Notes under the pieces: generated by a model
Seen by the model: the letters and a program-made list of their open reading frames with translations, nothing else
Told to the model about the DNA's origin: nothing
Databases searched by the model: none
Part shown: one piece after another, positions 1 to 8,458 of the stretch
Numbering within the stretch: position 1 is the first letter of the stretch
Layout of the letters: every line of letters begins with the position of its first letter
Origin: DASPPM01 sp052143835
GTDB taxonomy: Bacteria; Pseudomonadota; Alphaproteobacteria; JACZXZ01
Direction of reading: 5' to 3'
DNA length: 64,000 nt
Assembly: GCA_052143835.1 (NCBI GenBank)
Contig: JBKQRV010000005.1
Coordinates: forward strand, 3,537-67,536
Translations under genes and position numbers: made by a program

Positions 1-577
1 CCGGCACGCAGCCGGCGTTCAGCGCGCAAACCATGTCGATGGCCGTATCGCCGACGAACCAGACCTCGCGGCCGGGTGCTATCCCGCTCTCTGCCAGCGC
101 AAGGGCCACGGGGGCGGGATCGGGCTTGTCGCGCACGGCATCCCCCGCCCCTACGATGCCGCCGAAAAAGCGCTGCCAGCCGAGATGGGCGGCCTCCTTG
201 CGCAGGAGCGCCCCGGTCTTGTTGCTCACCACGCCGAGGTAGAATCCCTCCGCGGCGAGCTCCGCGAGCATCGCCGCAGCACCGGGCAAGGGCGCCAAAT
301 GGGCAAGATGCCGCGTCGTGATGCTCTCGTAGAAGATCCGGCGCGCTTCTTCCCAACGCTCGCCGAAGAGGCCCGGGAAGCTGTCGCGCATCGAAGCGCG
401 CACGCGCAGACGCGTCTCTTCCGGCGTCCACGGCTGCTGTCCCATGGCGAGGAGCGTGGCATTGAGGGCCTCCTCGATGCTGCGCCAGTTGTCGACCAGC
501 GTGCTGTCCCAATCGAAGAGGAGTGCTTTCGGCCGCTCTGGCCTCGCCCGCCGCGCGCCCCCGCGAACGCCGCTCAC
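1..577 (-). CDS. HAD-family phosphatase, phosphoglycolate phosphatase-like (3' part outside the window)
   Basis: Haloacid dehalogenase-fold hydrolase, probably acting on a small phosphorylated metabolite. The N-terminal nucleophile motif reads LLFDWDSTLVDNW (family DxDxT/S), a Ser/Thr motif is visible at GVVSNKTGA, and the acidic motif III appears as FVGDTAIDM just before the window edge. About 192 codons are present and the C-terminus is cut off. I choose the GTG at 577 because it overlaps the TGA of the upstream aminotransferase (GTGA) and is preceded by an AGGGGG purine tract. This is translational coupling to the aminotransferase and ntrX. The exact substrate cannot be read from the sequence; pyrophosphatase or phosphonatase roles are alternatives. 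Confidence 0.85.
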   Translation of the reverse strand, partial: MSGVRGGARRARPERPKALLFDWDSTLVDNWRSIEEALNATLLAMGQQPWTPEETRLRVRASMRDSFPGLFGERWEEARRIFYESITTRHLAHLAPLPGAAAMLAELAAEGFYLGVVSNKTGALLRKEAAHLGWQRFFGGIVGAGDAVRDKPDPAPVALALAESGIAPGREVWFVGDTAIDMVCALNAGCVP

Positions 578-1437
578 CCCCTCGCCCCCTTGCCCTCCGC
601 GTAGGCGAGATAGAGCTTGCGCAGCTTGCGCGAGAACGCGCCCGCCTTGCCGTTGCCGATCACGCTGCCGTCGATCTCGGTCACGGGCAGCACCTCGGAC
701 GTGGTGCTGGTGATGAAGGCCTCGCGCGCCGCTTTGGCCTGCGGCACGCTGAAGGGCCGCTCCTCGAGCGCCAGGCCGTTCTCCTTGGCGAGCCTGATGG
801 CCGATTGCCGGGTGATGCCGTTGAGGATCGCATGGCTCGCCGAGCGCGTGACGAGCTTGCCCTCGGCGGTGACGATCCAGGCATTGGTCGAGCTGCCTTC
901 CGTCACCTTGCCCGCGGAATCGACGAACCATGCCTCGTAGGCGCCCGCCTCGCGTGCGCGCTGCTTGGCCAGCACGTTGGGCAGCAGGCTGATCGACTTG
1001 ATATCGCAGCGGCCCCAGCGATTGTCGGGAAGCGTGATCACGCGCACGCCCTCCTCGATGGTCCTGGCCGGCCGAGCGCGCATCCGCTTGGCCGTCATCA
1101 CGACCGAGGTCTCGCTCTTCGCCGGAAAGGCATGGTCGCGCGGCGCTACCCCCCGCGTCATCTGGATGTAGACGCTGCCGTCTCTGATGCGGTTCTTGCG
1201 CAACACCTCGCGCATCACGCAACCGAGCGTCTTGGACGCCATGGCGCTCTTGATCCTGAGCTCGCTCAAGGAACGCTCGAGGCGCCGCAGGTGCTGCTCC
1301 TCGTCGACGAGCCGCCCGCCTTGCACGGCGATCACCTCATAGACGCCGTCGGCGAACTGGTAGCCCCGGTCCTCGATGTGCACGGCGGCATCTCTGTGCG
1401 GCACGTAGCGTCCGTTGACGTAAGCGATACGCGACAT
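574..1437 (-). CDS. dat: D-amino acid aminotransferase (class IV PLP transaminase)
   Basis: PLP-dependent transaminase of fold type IV, converting D-amino acids and 2-oxo acids (D-Ala/D-Glu supply for peptidoglycan) in the cytosol. The 287-residue length is normal. The N-terminus MSRIAYVNGRY and the segment HIEDRGYQFADGVYEV are typical of Dat, and EGSSTNAWIV is the conserved phosphate-cup region. Branched-chain aminotransferase IlvE and aminodeoxychorismate lyase share this fold; the N-terminal half favours Dat. It lies downstream of ntrX on the same strand and overlaps the HAD phosphatase start. It has no recognisable Shine-Dalgarno sequence: the bases before the ATG are one arm of a long repeat hairpin (see 1438-1518), so its translation or readthrough from ntrX may be limited. 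Confidence 0.87.
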   Translation of the reverse strand: MSRIAYVNGRYVPHRDAAVHIEDRGYQFADGVYEVIAVQGGRLVDEEQHLRRLERSLSELRIKSAMASKTLGCVMREVLRKNRIRDGSVYIQMTRGVAPRDHAFPAKSETSVVMTAKRMRARPARTIEEGVRVITLPDNRWGRCDIKSISLLPNVLAKQRAREAGAYEAWFVDSAGKVTEGSSTNAWIVTAEGKLVTRSASHAILNGITRQSAIRLAKENGLALEERPFSVPQAKAAREAFITSTTSEVLPVTEIDGSVIGNGKAGAFSRKLRKLYLAYAEGKGARG

Positions 1438-1518
1438 CAGATGTCAGATGACAGATGTCAGAGGAGAGATACCGGGAGCCAGCGCGCGTCCTATCTGGCA
1501 TCTGGCATCTGGCATCTG
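1438..1518. repeat. Inverted pair of tandem heptamer repeats in the ntrX-dat gap
   Basis: The left arm (1438-1461) is three copies of a CAGATGN unit. The right arm (1495-1518) is three copies of CTGGCAT-type units. The reverse complement of the right arm matches the left arm at 21 of 24 positions, with a 33-base loop. The transcript would form a long stem whose 3' arm touches the start codon of the aminotransferase gene. A further degenerate copy follows at about 1519-1526. It could be a mobile palindromic repeat or an attenuator. Confidence 0.8.
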
Positions 1519-1528
1519 AAATCTGGCC

Positions 1529-2932
1529 TTAGGCGTCATAGGCCGCGCTCTTGTCGCTGGTGTGCACGCCGAGCGTCTTGAGCTTGCGGTGGAGGGCCGA
1601 GCGCTCCATGCCGATGAATGCCGCCGTGCGCGAGATATTGCCGCCGAAACGCGTCACTTGCGCGAGCAGATATTGCCGCTCGAAGAGCTCGCGCGCGTCC
1701 CGCAAGGGCAGCGCCATGATCTCGCCGGCCCTGTCCCACTTGAGCACCGGCGGCGCGATGGCGCCGATTTCGGGCGGCAGCATGTCGGCGTGGATCGGAT
1801 CGCGGGGCTCGCCGGGCGCCATGATGAGCAGCCACTCGATGACGTTCCTCAGCTGCCGTACGCTGCCGGGCCAATCGTAGGACTGCAGCGCCGCCATGGC
1901 GTCCTCGCCGATCTGCCGCTCGGGCAGGCCCGAGGCGCTCGCGTAGCGCCCCATGAAGGCGCGCGCGAGCAGCGGGATGTCCTCCCGCCGTTCCCGCAAG
2001 GCAGGCACCCGGAGCGGGACCACGTTGAGACGGTAATAGAGGTCCTCGCGGAAGCGGCCGGCCGTGATCTCCTCGCGCAGGTCCCGATTGGTGGACGCGA
2101 TCACGCGCACGTCGACCCGCACGCGCGTCTTGCCGCCGACGCGCTCGAAGGTCTGCTCCTGAAGCGCGCGCACGATCTTGCCCTGGGTCTCGTAAGGCAT
2201 GTCGGCGACCTCGTCGAGCAGGAGCGTGCCGTTATGCGCCTGCTCGAGCGTGCCGACCTTGGTCATGCCGCCGTCCTTGCCCGCGGCTTCCAGACCGAAG
2301 AGCTCGACTTCGAGGTTTTCGGGCCGCATGGTGGCGCAGTTGAGCACGACGAAAGGCCCCTCGGCCCGGCGCGAGCTCGCGTGGATAAGGCGCGCCACCA
2401 CTTCCTTGCCCGCGCCCGCCGGCCCGCTGATGAGCACCCGGCTGCCCGTCGGAGCCACCTTCTCGATCGACTGGCGCAGCTGGTTCGCCGCGGGAGAGCG
2501 ACCGATGAGCTCGACCTCGCCGCCGGCGCGCACGCGCAGCTCCTCGTTCTCGCGCTTCAAGCGCGCCGCCTCGATCGAACGCTCCACCATGAGCAGGAGC
2601 CGGTCCGTCTTGAAGGGCTTCTCGATGAAATCGTATGCCCCCCGCTTGATGGCGCTGACCGCCGTCTCGATCGTGCCGTGCCCTGAGATCATGAGGATGG
2701 GGACGCTTGGATGGTTCTCGCGCACGACGTCGAGCATGGCGAGGCCGTCGAGCTCGCTGTTTTGCAGCCAGATGTCGAGGATAACGAGGCTCGGCCGGCG
2801 CGCCTTTATGGCGGCAAGCGCCTCGCTGCTGTTGACGGCCTCGCGCGTCTCGTAACCCTCGTCCTTGAGAATGTCGGCCATGAGAAGGCGAATGTCCGCC
2901 TCGTCATCGACGATCAGGATGTCATGAGCCAT
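1529..2932 (-). CDS. ntrX: Nitrogen assimilation response regulator NtrX
   Basis: Response regulator partnered with NtrY. The receiver domain occupies residues 1-120 with phospho-acceptor D53 (VILDIWL). The AAA+ domain spans about 140-380 with a Walker A-like GPAGAGKE and Walker B TLLLDEVADM. A C-terminal Fis-type helix-turn-helix ends the protein (ERSALHRKLKTLG). The sigma-54 contact loop GAFTGA is missing: its place reads LFGLEAAGKDGG. This is a known trait of many alphaproteobacterial NtrX proteins and suggests it need not activate sigma-54 polymerase. The length of 467 residues is usual. The start overlaps the ntrY end by 11 bases, so the two are coupled. Confidence 0.95.
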   Translation of the reverse strand: MAHDILIVDDEADIRLLMADILKDEGYETREAVNSSEALAAIKARRPSLVILDIWLQNSELDGLAMLDVVRENHPSVPILMISGHGTIETAVSAIKRGAYDFIEKPFKTDRLLLMVERSIEAARLKRENEELRVRAGGEVELIGRSPAANQLRQSIEKVAPTGSRVLISGPAGAGKEVVARLIHASSRRAEGPFVVLNCATMRPENLEVELFGLEAAGKDGGMTKVGTLEQAHNGTLLLDEVADMPYETQGKIVRALQEQTFERVGGKTRVRVDVRVIASTNRDLREEITAGRFREDLYYRLNVVPLRVPALRERREDIPLLARAFMGRYASASGLPERQIGEDAMAALQSYDWPGSVRQLRNVIEWLLIMAPGEPRDPIHADMLPPEIGAIAPPVLKWDRAGEIMALPLRDARELFERQYLLAQVTRFGGNISRTAAFIGMERSALHRKLKTLGVHTSDKSAAYDA

Positions 2933-5249
2933 GGGCGGACGCCGGTACCACGGTTGACGACATGCTGGTTCCTTTCCCGTTCTCTTCCTCGTCCTCGGAT
3001 TGGGCCGCGTCGGGAAGCTTGAAGCGCAGTATCGCGCGCGCTCCCCCGCCCTGGCGATCTTCGAGGAGCAGGTCGCCGCGGTGATCCTCCATGATCTTGC
3101 GCACGATCGCCAGCCCGAGCCCGGTGCCTTTCTCGCGCGTCGTCACGTACGGCTCGATCAGCCGCTCCCGATTCTCCGCCGGGAATCCCTTGCCGTTGTC
3201 CTCAACTTGTATCTCGATCTGCCCGTCGCCGGCTTCGAGCCTGAGAGAAATGCATCCTTGCCGCGGCGGTCCTTCCTCTGCACTTGTCCGCGCCGCTTGA
3301 ATCGACTCCGCGGCGTTCTTGAGAAGATTGGTGATGGCTTGCCCGATTTGGCGGGCATCGCAGCGGAAGCGCAGCGCCTCGGCCGGCAGCACGGCGTCGT
3401 AGACGATGTCGGGATTGCCCTGGCGCTGGAGGAAGATGGCCTGCCGACACAGCTCGACGAGGTTTTCCTCCTTCATGATCGGCGCGGGCATTCGCGCGAA
3501 CGCCGAGAATTCGTCGACCATGCGTCCGATATCGCCCACCTGGCGCACGATCGTCTCGGTACAAGCGAGAAAAGTCTCCGGATCGCTCATGATCTCCTTG
3601 AGATATTTGCGTTTGAGCCGCTCGGCCGACAGCTGGATCGGGGTCAGCGGGTTCTTGATCTCGTGCGCGATGCGCCGCGCCACGTCGCCCCAGGCGGCCG
3701 TGCGTTGCGCGGCAAGCAACTCGGAGATGTCGTCGAAGGTGACGACGAAGCCTTTGGTCTCGCGATTGACGCGCTCGGCCGCGATCCGCACGAGCAACGT
3801 GCGGGTACGGCCGCCGCGGGCGATCTTGAGTTCGGCCTCCACGAGATGCCGAGGGCGTCGGCGCGCCTCGCGCAAGAGCGGCTGCACCTCGGGTATCGCC
3901 TCGTCGAGCAACCGGCCGATGAGCTGCTCGGGGCTCGTCGAGAGCAGCTCGCACGCCGAGCGGTTCGGAAGATTGACCCTGCCGCGCTGATCGAGGCCGA
4001 TGACGCCCGCCGAGACGCCGGAGAGCACTGCCTCGGTGAAACGGCGCCGCGCGTCGAGTTGGCGGTTCGCCTCGATGAGCTCACCGCGCTGTTCCTCGAG
4101 CTGCCCGGTCATGCGGTTGAAGGCGCGGCTCAATGAGCCGATCTCGTCGCCCTTGGCACCCGCCTCCGGCACGCGCGCCGTGAGGTCGCCCGCGCGCACG
4201 CGTTCCGCCGCGGCGATGAGCGCCGAGATCGGCCGCACGAGCTGCGTCGCGAAGTAAAGACCGAGCCATACGGCGGCAAGCAGCAGCAGGAGCGCCACGA
4301 CGCCGAAAATGAGCGCGAAGGTGATCTCGATGTCCGAGCGCGCAAGCTCGAGCTGACGGTAGTCGGTCAAGGCCGCCTGCGCGCGTTCCACGTGCTGCAG
4401 CACTGCCGGCTCGACGAAGCGGCCGACGAAGAGATAGAGGCGCGGCATGACCTCGCCCGACGGCGGCTCCATGCGCAGGAGCGCGCGGACCCGATCATCG
4501 GCTTCGCTGCGCAGCAGCGCCACGTCGCCGCGTTGCGCTTTTTCGATCGCCTGGTTGGGAATGCCCTCGCGCTCCATCGCGAAGCTGAGCCTGGCCCGCG
4601 CGAGCACGTGAAAGCTGTCGTCGAAGACAACCGCCTCGGTGAGCGAGAGCTGATCGACGGCGCTATTGAGAATTTGCTGGAACTCCGCGACCTTGCCCGG
4701 GTCCCCGCTCACGAGCAGCGGCACCTCGGATTGCAAGTGCTGGCTCAGCGCCACGGCGTCGGCCTTGATGGTGCGCACGTTCTCGTCGAGATACGCGTTC
4801 GCGACCGCGACCGATTCCTGAATCGCGGTGCGCACCTTGTCGCTGAACCAGGATTGCAGGCCGAAATTGAAGAACAGGCTCGAGAACACGGCGACGACGA
4901 TTGTGGGGGTCACCGTGACCAGGCTGAAGAGGACCACGAGGCGGACATGGAGGCGCGAGCCCGCGGAGCCGCGGCGGCGCTCCATCCACACCATGGTGAT
5001 GCGGTGCGCCACCACGACGACGAGGAGCAAGAGCAGGATCAGGTCGCTGTAGAGGAAGACAAGGATGAGATTGGGCGAGACTTCGACGGGCAGCGCCTTG
5101 GTGAGTGCCGCGTAGGTGGCGACCCCCGAAATGGCAGCGCCGACCGCAAGGGCGATCGCAAGCAGGCGCCCGAGCCCGCTTCGCGCGAACCAGCCGGTCC
5201 ATTTCCCCCTCAGCGTGGAGGGGCCATGATCGATCTCGTTGGCCGTCAT
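2922..5249 (-). CDS. ntrY: Membrane sensor histidine kinase NtrY
   Basis: Sensor kinase that phosphorylates NtrX. Four hydrophobic segments are visible: three in the first 130 residues, and one at about 310-330 just before a HAMP linker (LVRPISALI...). A PAS-like region follows, then the HisKA box with phospho-His in RIAHEIKNPLTPIQ (about residue 529), N-box NLLKNAAES, G1 box VEDNGKGFP and G2 box GTGLGLAIVRK. A large periplasmic loop lies between membrane segments 3 and 4. I prefer the ATG at 5249 (775 residues) over a TTG at 5324, which lacks a ribosome site; GAGG lies about 11 bases before the ATG. The gene overlaps ntrX at its 3' end. Confidence 0.94.
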   Translation of the reverse strand: MTANEIDHGPSTLRGKWTGWFARSGLGRLLAIALAVGAAISGVATYAALTKALPVEVSPNLILVFLYSDLILLLLLVVVVAHRITMVWMERRRGSAGSRLHVRLVVLFSLVTVTPTIVVAVFSSLFFNFGLQSWFSDKVRTAIQESVAVANAYLDENVRTIKADAVALSQHLQSEVPLLVSGDPGKVAEFQQILNSAVDQLSLTEAVVFDDSFHVLARARLSFAMEREGIPNQAIEKAQRGDVALLRSEADDRVRALLRMEPPSGEVMPRLYLFVGRFVEPAVLQHVERAQAALTDYRQLELARSDIEITFALIFGVVALLLLLAAVWLGLYFATQLVRPISALIAAAERVRAGDLTARVPEAGAKGDEIGSLSRAFNRMTGQLEEQRGELIEANRQLDARRRFTEAVLSGVSAGVIGLDQRGRVNLPNRSACELLSTSPEQLIGRLLDEAIPEVQPLLREARRRPRHLVEAELKIARGGRTRTLLVRIAAERVNRETKGFVVTFDDISELLAAQRTAAWGDVARRIAHEIKNPLTPIQLSAERLKRKYLKEIMSDPETFLACTETIVRQVGDIGRMVDEFSAFARMPAPIMKEENLVELCRQAIFLQRQGNPDIVYDAVLPAEALRFRCDARQIGQAITNLLKNAAESIQAARTSAEEGPPRQGCISLRLEAGDGQIEIQVEDNGKGFPAENRERLIEPYVTTREKGTGLGLAIVRKIMEDHRGDLLLEDRQGGGARAILRFKLPDAAQSEDEEENGKGTSMSSTVVPASAHGS

Positions 5250-5642
5250 GCGGCGCGTCACCTCGTGCCCGGCGTCCTTGATCCGCGGCCCGACGCTATC
5301 TCGCACTTCCTTAGCGCTGAGCAAGGAGACGGTCCCGCGCTCTGCGGGCCTCCCCTCTTCGGTCGGGGTAGCGCTATTTTACGCCGCGGGATGGTCGATG
5401 TCATGCAAGTAAACCCCAAACCATGCCAGTAAGCCCCGAAAGGCCCAAAAATACCAAGGCTTTGCCGCCTGGGTCGCAGCATACGCCAAGAGGGGCCTGG
5501 GGGTGCTGGCCGCCCGGGCCGACACCGTCTTCATTCACAACGGTGGGCGCCGGCCTTGTTCGCCTACCAGGCGTCATTGGCATTGTGAGCGGCGGCGCAC
5601 TCCGGTGCCGGCTCTTGAGACGGCGCTCGCCGGTTCCTCCGG
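5250..5642. other. Non-coding gap between the Sel1 gene and ntrY
   Basis: No credible gene is seen in these 393 bases. The stretch must hold the ntrY promoter unless transcription reads through from the Sel1 gene. A short imperfect direct repeat occurs at 5403-5417 and 5423-5437 (ATGCAAGTAAACCCC and ATGCCAGTAAGCCCC, period 20). I see no convincing sigma-54 or sigma-70 promoter or intrinsic terminator. Confidence 0.5.
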
Positions 5643-6422
5643 CTACGGCGTCGAGGCATGGCCGAGGGTGGTGAGCCGGGCGAGCGAATCTTTCGCGTCC
5701 GCACGTCCATACGCCGCAGCCTTGCCGTACCACGCCGCCGCCTGCGCCTCGTCCTTGGCGACACCCACCCCATGCTCATAGAGCCACCCGAGGTTGAACT
5801 CGGCGCCGGCGTCGCCATGATCCGCCGCCTTCCGATACCACTTTATGGCTTGCGCATAATCCTGCTTTACGCCCAGCCCTTGGTCATAAAGCCAGCCGAT
5901 ATTGTTCTCCGCTCCCCCACTCCCATGGTCGGCCGCCTTGCGGAGCCAGATCATGGCTTGCGCGTAATCTTGCTCGACCCCTTCGCCATCCAAATAAAGC
6001 GTGCCGACATTGGCCTCGGCGATCGCGTTTCCCTGCTCCGCCGCCTTGCGGTACCAAGCCATCGCCTGGCCGTAATCCTGCTGCACACCCTGGCCATTGC
6101 GATAGAGCCAAGCCAGATTGACCTCCGCGCCGACGTCCCCCCGGGCCGCTGCCTTGCCGTACCACTCCAAAGCCTGCGCGTAATCCTGCTCGACACCCTG
6201 GCCGTGCTCGTAAAGCCAGCCGAGATTGTTCTCTGCGTGGGCGTCGCCAAGGGCTGCCGCCTTGCCGTACCACTCGAGGGCCGTGGCATAATCCTTTTTC
6301 TGTTGCGCTTCCCACCCGCGCTCGTTCTCGTCGGCGCCCGGCGACTTCGTGTCGAGCCAGGCCGCGACCGCAACCGCGGCGACAAAAACGATCGCCGAGA
6401 AGAGGCTCCATCTCTTCTTCAT
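5643..6422 (-). CDS. Sel1-repeat (TPR-like) protein with N-terminal membrane anchor
   Basis: From the ATG at 6422 the protein has 259 residues. It begins MKKRWSLFSAIVFVAAVAV, a signal anchor or uncleaved signal peptide. It then carries five full and one partial 36-residue Sel1 repeats with the core (D)YAQAxxWYRKAAxxGxxxAExNLGWLY and GxGVxQ. Sel1 repeats form alpha-solenoids for protein contacts, so an adaptor role at the cell envelope is the family-level expectation. The frame stays open upstream to 6701, but that extension lacks conserved sequence. It sits between ntrC and ntrY on the same strand; no partner can be inferred. The repeats are similar at DNA level with a 108-base period, so copy number could vary. 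Confidence 0.85.
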   Translation of the reverse strand: MKKRWSLFSAIVFVAAVAVAAWLDTKSPGADENERGWEAQQKKDYATALEWYGKAAALGDAHAENNLGWLYEHGQGVEQDYAQALEWYGKAAARGDVGAEVNLAWLYRNGQGVQQDYGQAMAWYRKAAEQGNAIAEANVGTLYLDGEGVEQDYAQAMIWLRKAADHGSGGAENNIGWLYDQGLGVKQDYAQAIKWYRKAADHGDAGAEFNLGWLYEHGVGVAKDEAQAAAWYGKAAAYGRADAKDSLARLTTLGHASTP

Positions 6423-6630
6423 GACCGTCACCTGACATCCGGGCCGCGTGACGTAACCACCCGGGGACAGGCCGCTCGCCCCGGGGTAGGACAGGTCCGT
6501 TGCTGCGGCTCTCCCGCCGATACTATAGCAGACCACGACCAGGCCGGACCGCATCAGCCCCCGATTTTGAGCCGCCGGCGCCGGCTGACCGGTACAATTG
6601 CGATGGACGACGCGCGCAAGGGAGAGCGAG

Positions 6631-6981
6631 ATGCCGATTACATCGAAATACGTCTTTATCGCGAGCATGGACGTAGCGCCCGAGAAAGAGGCGCTCTTCA
6701 ACGAGATCTACGACCGCGAGCACGTGCCAAACCTGCTGAAGGTGCCGGGCGTGCGCTCGGTCACACGGCTCTGTACCGAGCCCGCCAGCTTCAACATCGG
6801 CGGGGAGACGAAGCCGCTCACGGGTGCGGGTGCGCCCAGGTACCTGGCGATCTACGAGATCGACAGTCCGGGCGTCCTCACCAGCGCAGCCTGGGCCGAG
6901 GCGTCGGAAGTGGGCCGCTGGCCCACCGAGGTGCGGCCCTACACGAGCAACCGGCATCACATCGTGCGGAAGGTGGTGTAG
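6631..6981 (+). CDS. Small dimeric alpha/beta-barrel-like protein of unknown function
   Basis: Predicted 116-residue cytosolic protein. The start at 6631 follows GGAGAGCGAG at proper spacing. The N-terminal half resembles stress-responsive A/B-barrel or EthD-like proteins (KYVFIASMDVAPEKEALFNEIYDREHVPNLLKVPGV is the characteristic strand-helix part, quoted only to its pattern: a strand, then an acidic helix, then HVPxLLxVPGV). Such folds are used by small monooxygenases and by proteins with no known activity. It is the only plus-strand gene among the ntr genes and converges on ntrC with a 34-base gap. The function is not assigned. Confidence 0.8.
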   Translation: MPITSKYVFIASMDVAPEKEALFNEIYDREHVPNLLKVPGVRSVTRLCTEPASFNIGGETKPLTGAGAPRYLAIYEIDSPGVLTSAAWAEASEVGRWPTEVRPYTSNRHHIVRKVV

Positions 6982-7015
6982 GGGGAGCGCGAGTGGATAT
7001 CGGTCACGCCAACCT

Positions 7016-8458
7016 TCACTTTACGCCGCGCAAAACCTGAATGTCCAACTCGCGGATTTTCTTGCGCAGCGTATTGCGGTTGAGCCCGAGCAGCCGTGCC
7101 GCCTTGATCTGATTGCCGCGCGTGGCGGCCAGGCTCAAGGAGAGCAGCGGCCGCTCGATCTCGCGCAAGACGCGGTCGTACACCCCGGCCGCCGGCAGCC
7201 CGTCCTTGTGTGCCGCGAAATAGTCCTTGAGGTGCCGCTCGACGGAGGCGGCCAGACTGTCGTCGACGGCCGTCTTCGCACCCCCCGCGGGCGGGCTCAA
7301 GTCCGCGAGCTCGGCCTCGATCACGTCGACCCCGATAACCTCCTGGGCGTAAAGTGCCGCCAGTCGCTGAATGAGATTCTCGAGCTCGCGCACGTTCCCC
7401 GGCCAGCGATGCTGCTTCAGGCGCTCCATTGCCGCCTGGTCGATCGTCTTCGCGGGCAGGCCCTGTTGCGCCGCCCGAGCTAGGAAGTGGCGGGCGAGTG
7501 CGGGGATGTCCTCGCTGCGCTCGCGCAGCGGCGGCAATCGCATCGGCACGACGTTCAGACGATAGAAGAGGTCCTCGCGGAAGAGGCCCTGGCGGATGTA
7601 CTGGCGGAGGTCGCGGTGGGTGGCGGCGATGATGCGCACGTCGGCGCGGATCGGGGTGCGTCCGCCGACGGTCGTGTATTCGCCCTCCTGGAGCACGCGC
7701 AGAAGGCGCGTCTGGGCCTCGAGCGGCATGTCGCCGATCTCGTCCAGGAAGAGCGTGCCGCGATCGGCCTGCTCGAAGCGCCCCGCGTAGCGCGCATTGG
7801 CGCCGGTAAAGGCCCCCTTCTCGTGACCGAAGAGCTCGCTCTCGATCAACTCGCGCGGGATTGCCGCCATGTTGATGGCGACGAACGGTCCGGCGCGGCG
7901 CTTGCCGTAATCGTGAAGCGCGCGCGCGACGAGCTCCTTGCCGGTGCCCGACTCGCCCGTGATCGTGACGGTGAGGTCCGTGCCCATGAGGCGCGCGAGC
8001 ACGCGGTAGATCTCCTGCATCGCGGGCGAGCGGCCGATGAGCGGCAACTGCTCCTCGGCGTCCGCCGGCAGCTGGCTCTCCTCGTTCGCCGGCCGGCTGG
8101 TGAGCGCGCGCTCGACCATGCCGACGAGCTCGCGCAGGTCGAAGGGTTTGGGCAGATACTCGAAGGCGCCGCGCTCGGTCGCCCGCACGGCGGTCATGAG
8201 ATTGTTTTGCGCGCTCATGACGATGATGCGCAGATCGGGGCGGATCTTCTTGATCCGCGGGATGAGGTCGAGGCCGTTCTCATCCGGCATCAGCACGTCG
8301 GTGATCACGAGGTCGCCCTCGCCGTCGGAGACCCAGCGCCACAGCGTGGCCGCGTTCCCCGTCGTGCGCACGGAATATCCCGCGCGGCCGAGCGCCTGGT
8401 TGAGCACGGTGCGGATGGCGCGATCGTCGTCGGCCACGAGAATGGTCGCAGCGCTCAT
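7016..8458 (-). CDS. ntrC: Nitrogen regulation response regulator NtrC
   Basis: Sigma-54-dependent activator of nitrogen-scavenging genes, phosphorylated by NtrB. The receiver domain has phospho-acceptor D54 (VITDVLMPDENG). The AAA+ domain has Walker A GESGTGKE, an intact GAFTGA loop, and Walker B GTLFLDEIGDM. The Fis-type DNA-binding domain ends the protein (RNTLRKKIRELDI). The length of 480 residues is normal. Its start overlaps the ntrB stop by four bases (ATGA). In contrast to NtrX in the same window, every motif needed for sigma-54 activation is present. Confidence 0.97.
   Translation of the reverse strand: MSAATILVADDDRAIRTVLNQALGRAGYSVRTTGNAATLWRWVSDGEGDLVITDVLMPDENGLDLIPRIKKIRPDLRIIVMSAQNNLMTAVRATERGAFEYLPKPFDLRELVGMVERALTSRPANEESQLPADAEEQLPLIGRSPAMQEIYRVLARLMGTDLTVTITGESGTGKELVARALHDYGKRRAGPFVAINMAAIPRELIESELFGHEKGAFTGANARYAGRFEQADRGTLFLDEIGDMPLEAQTRLLRVLQEGEYTTVGGRTPIRADVRIIAATHRDLRQYIRQGLFREDLFYRLNVVPMRLPPLRERSEDIPALARHFLARAAQQGLPAKTIDQAAMERLKQHRWPGNVRELENLIQRLAALYAQEVIGVDVIEAELADLSPPAGGAKTAVDDSLAASVERHLKDYFAAHKDGLPAAGVYDRVLREIERPLLSLSLAATRGNQIKAARLLGLNRNTLRKKIRELDIQVLRGVK

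Noticed and set aside
1438..1526. Possible riboswitch upstream of dat
   Set aside because: The structure is made of plain heptamer repeats and shows no aptamer-like conserved core.
523..1581. Plus-strand frame opposite the D-amino acid aminotransferase gene
   Set aside because: Antisense shadow of dat; Arg/Ala/Leu-rich sequence without domains. The same holds for the long frames opposite ntrX, ntrY, comEC, hyuA and pyrG.
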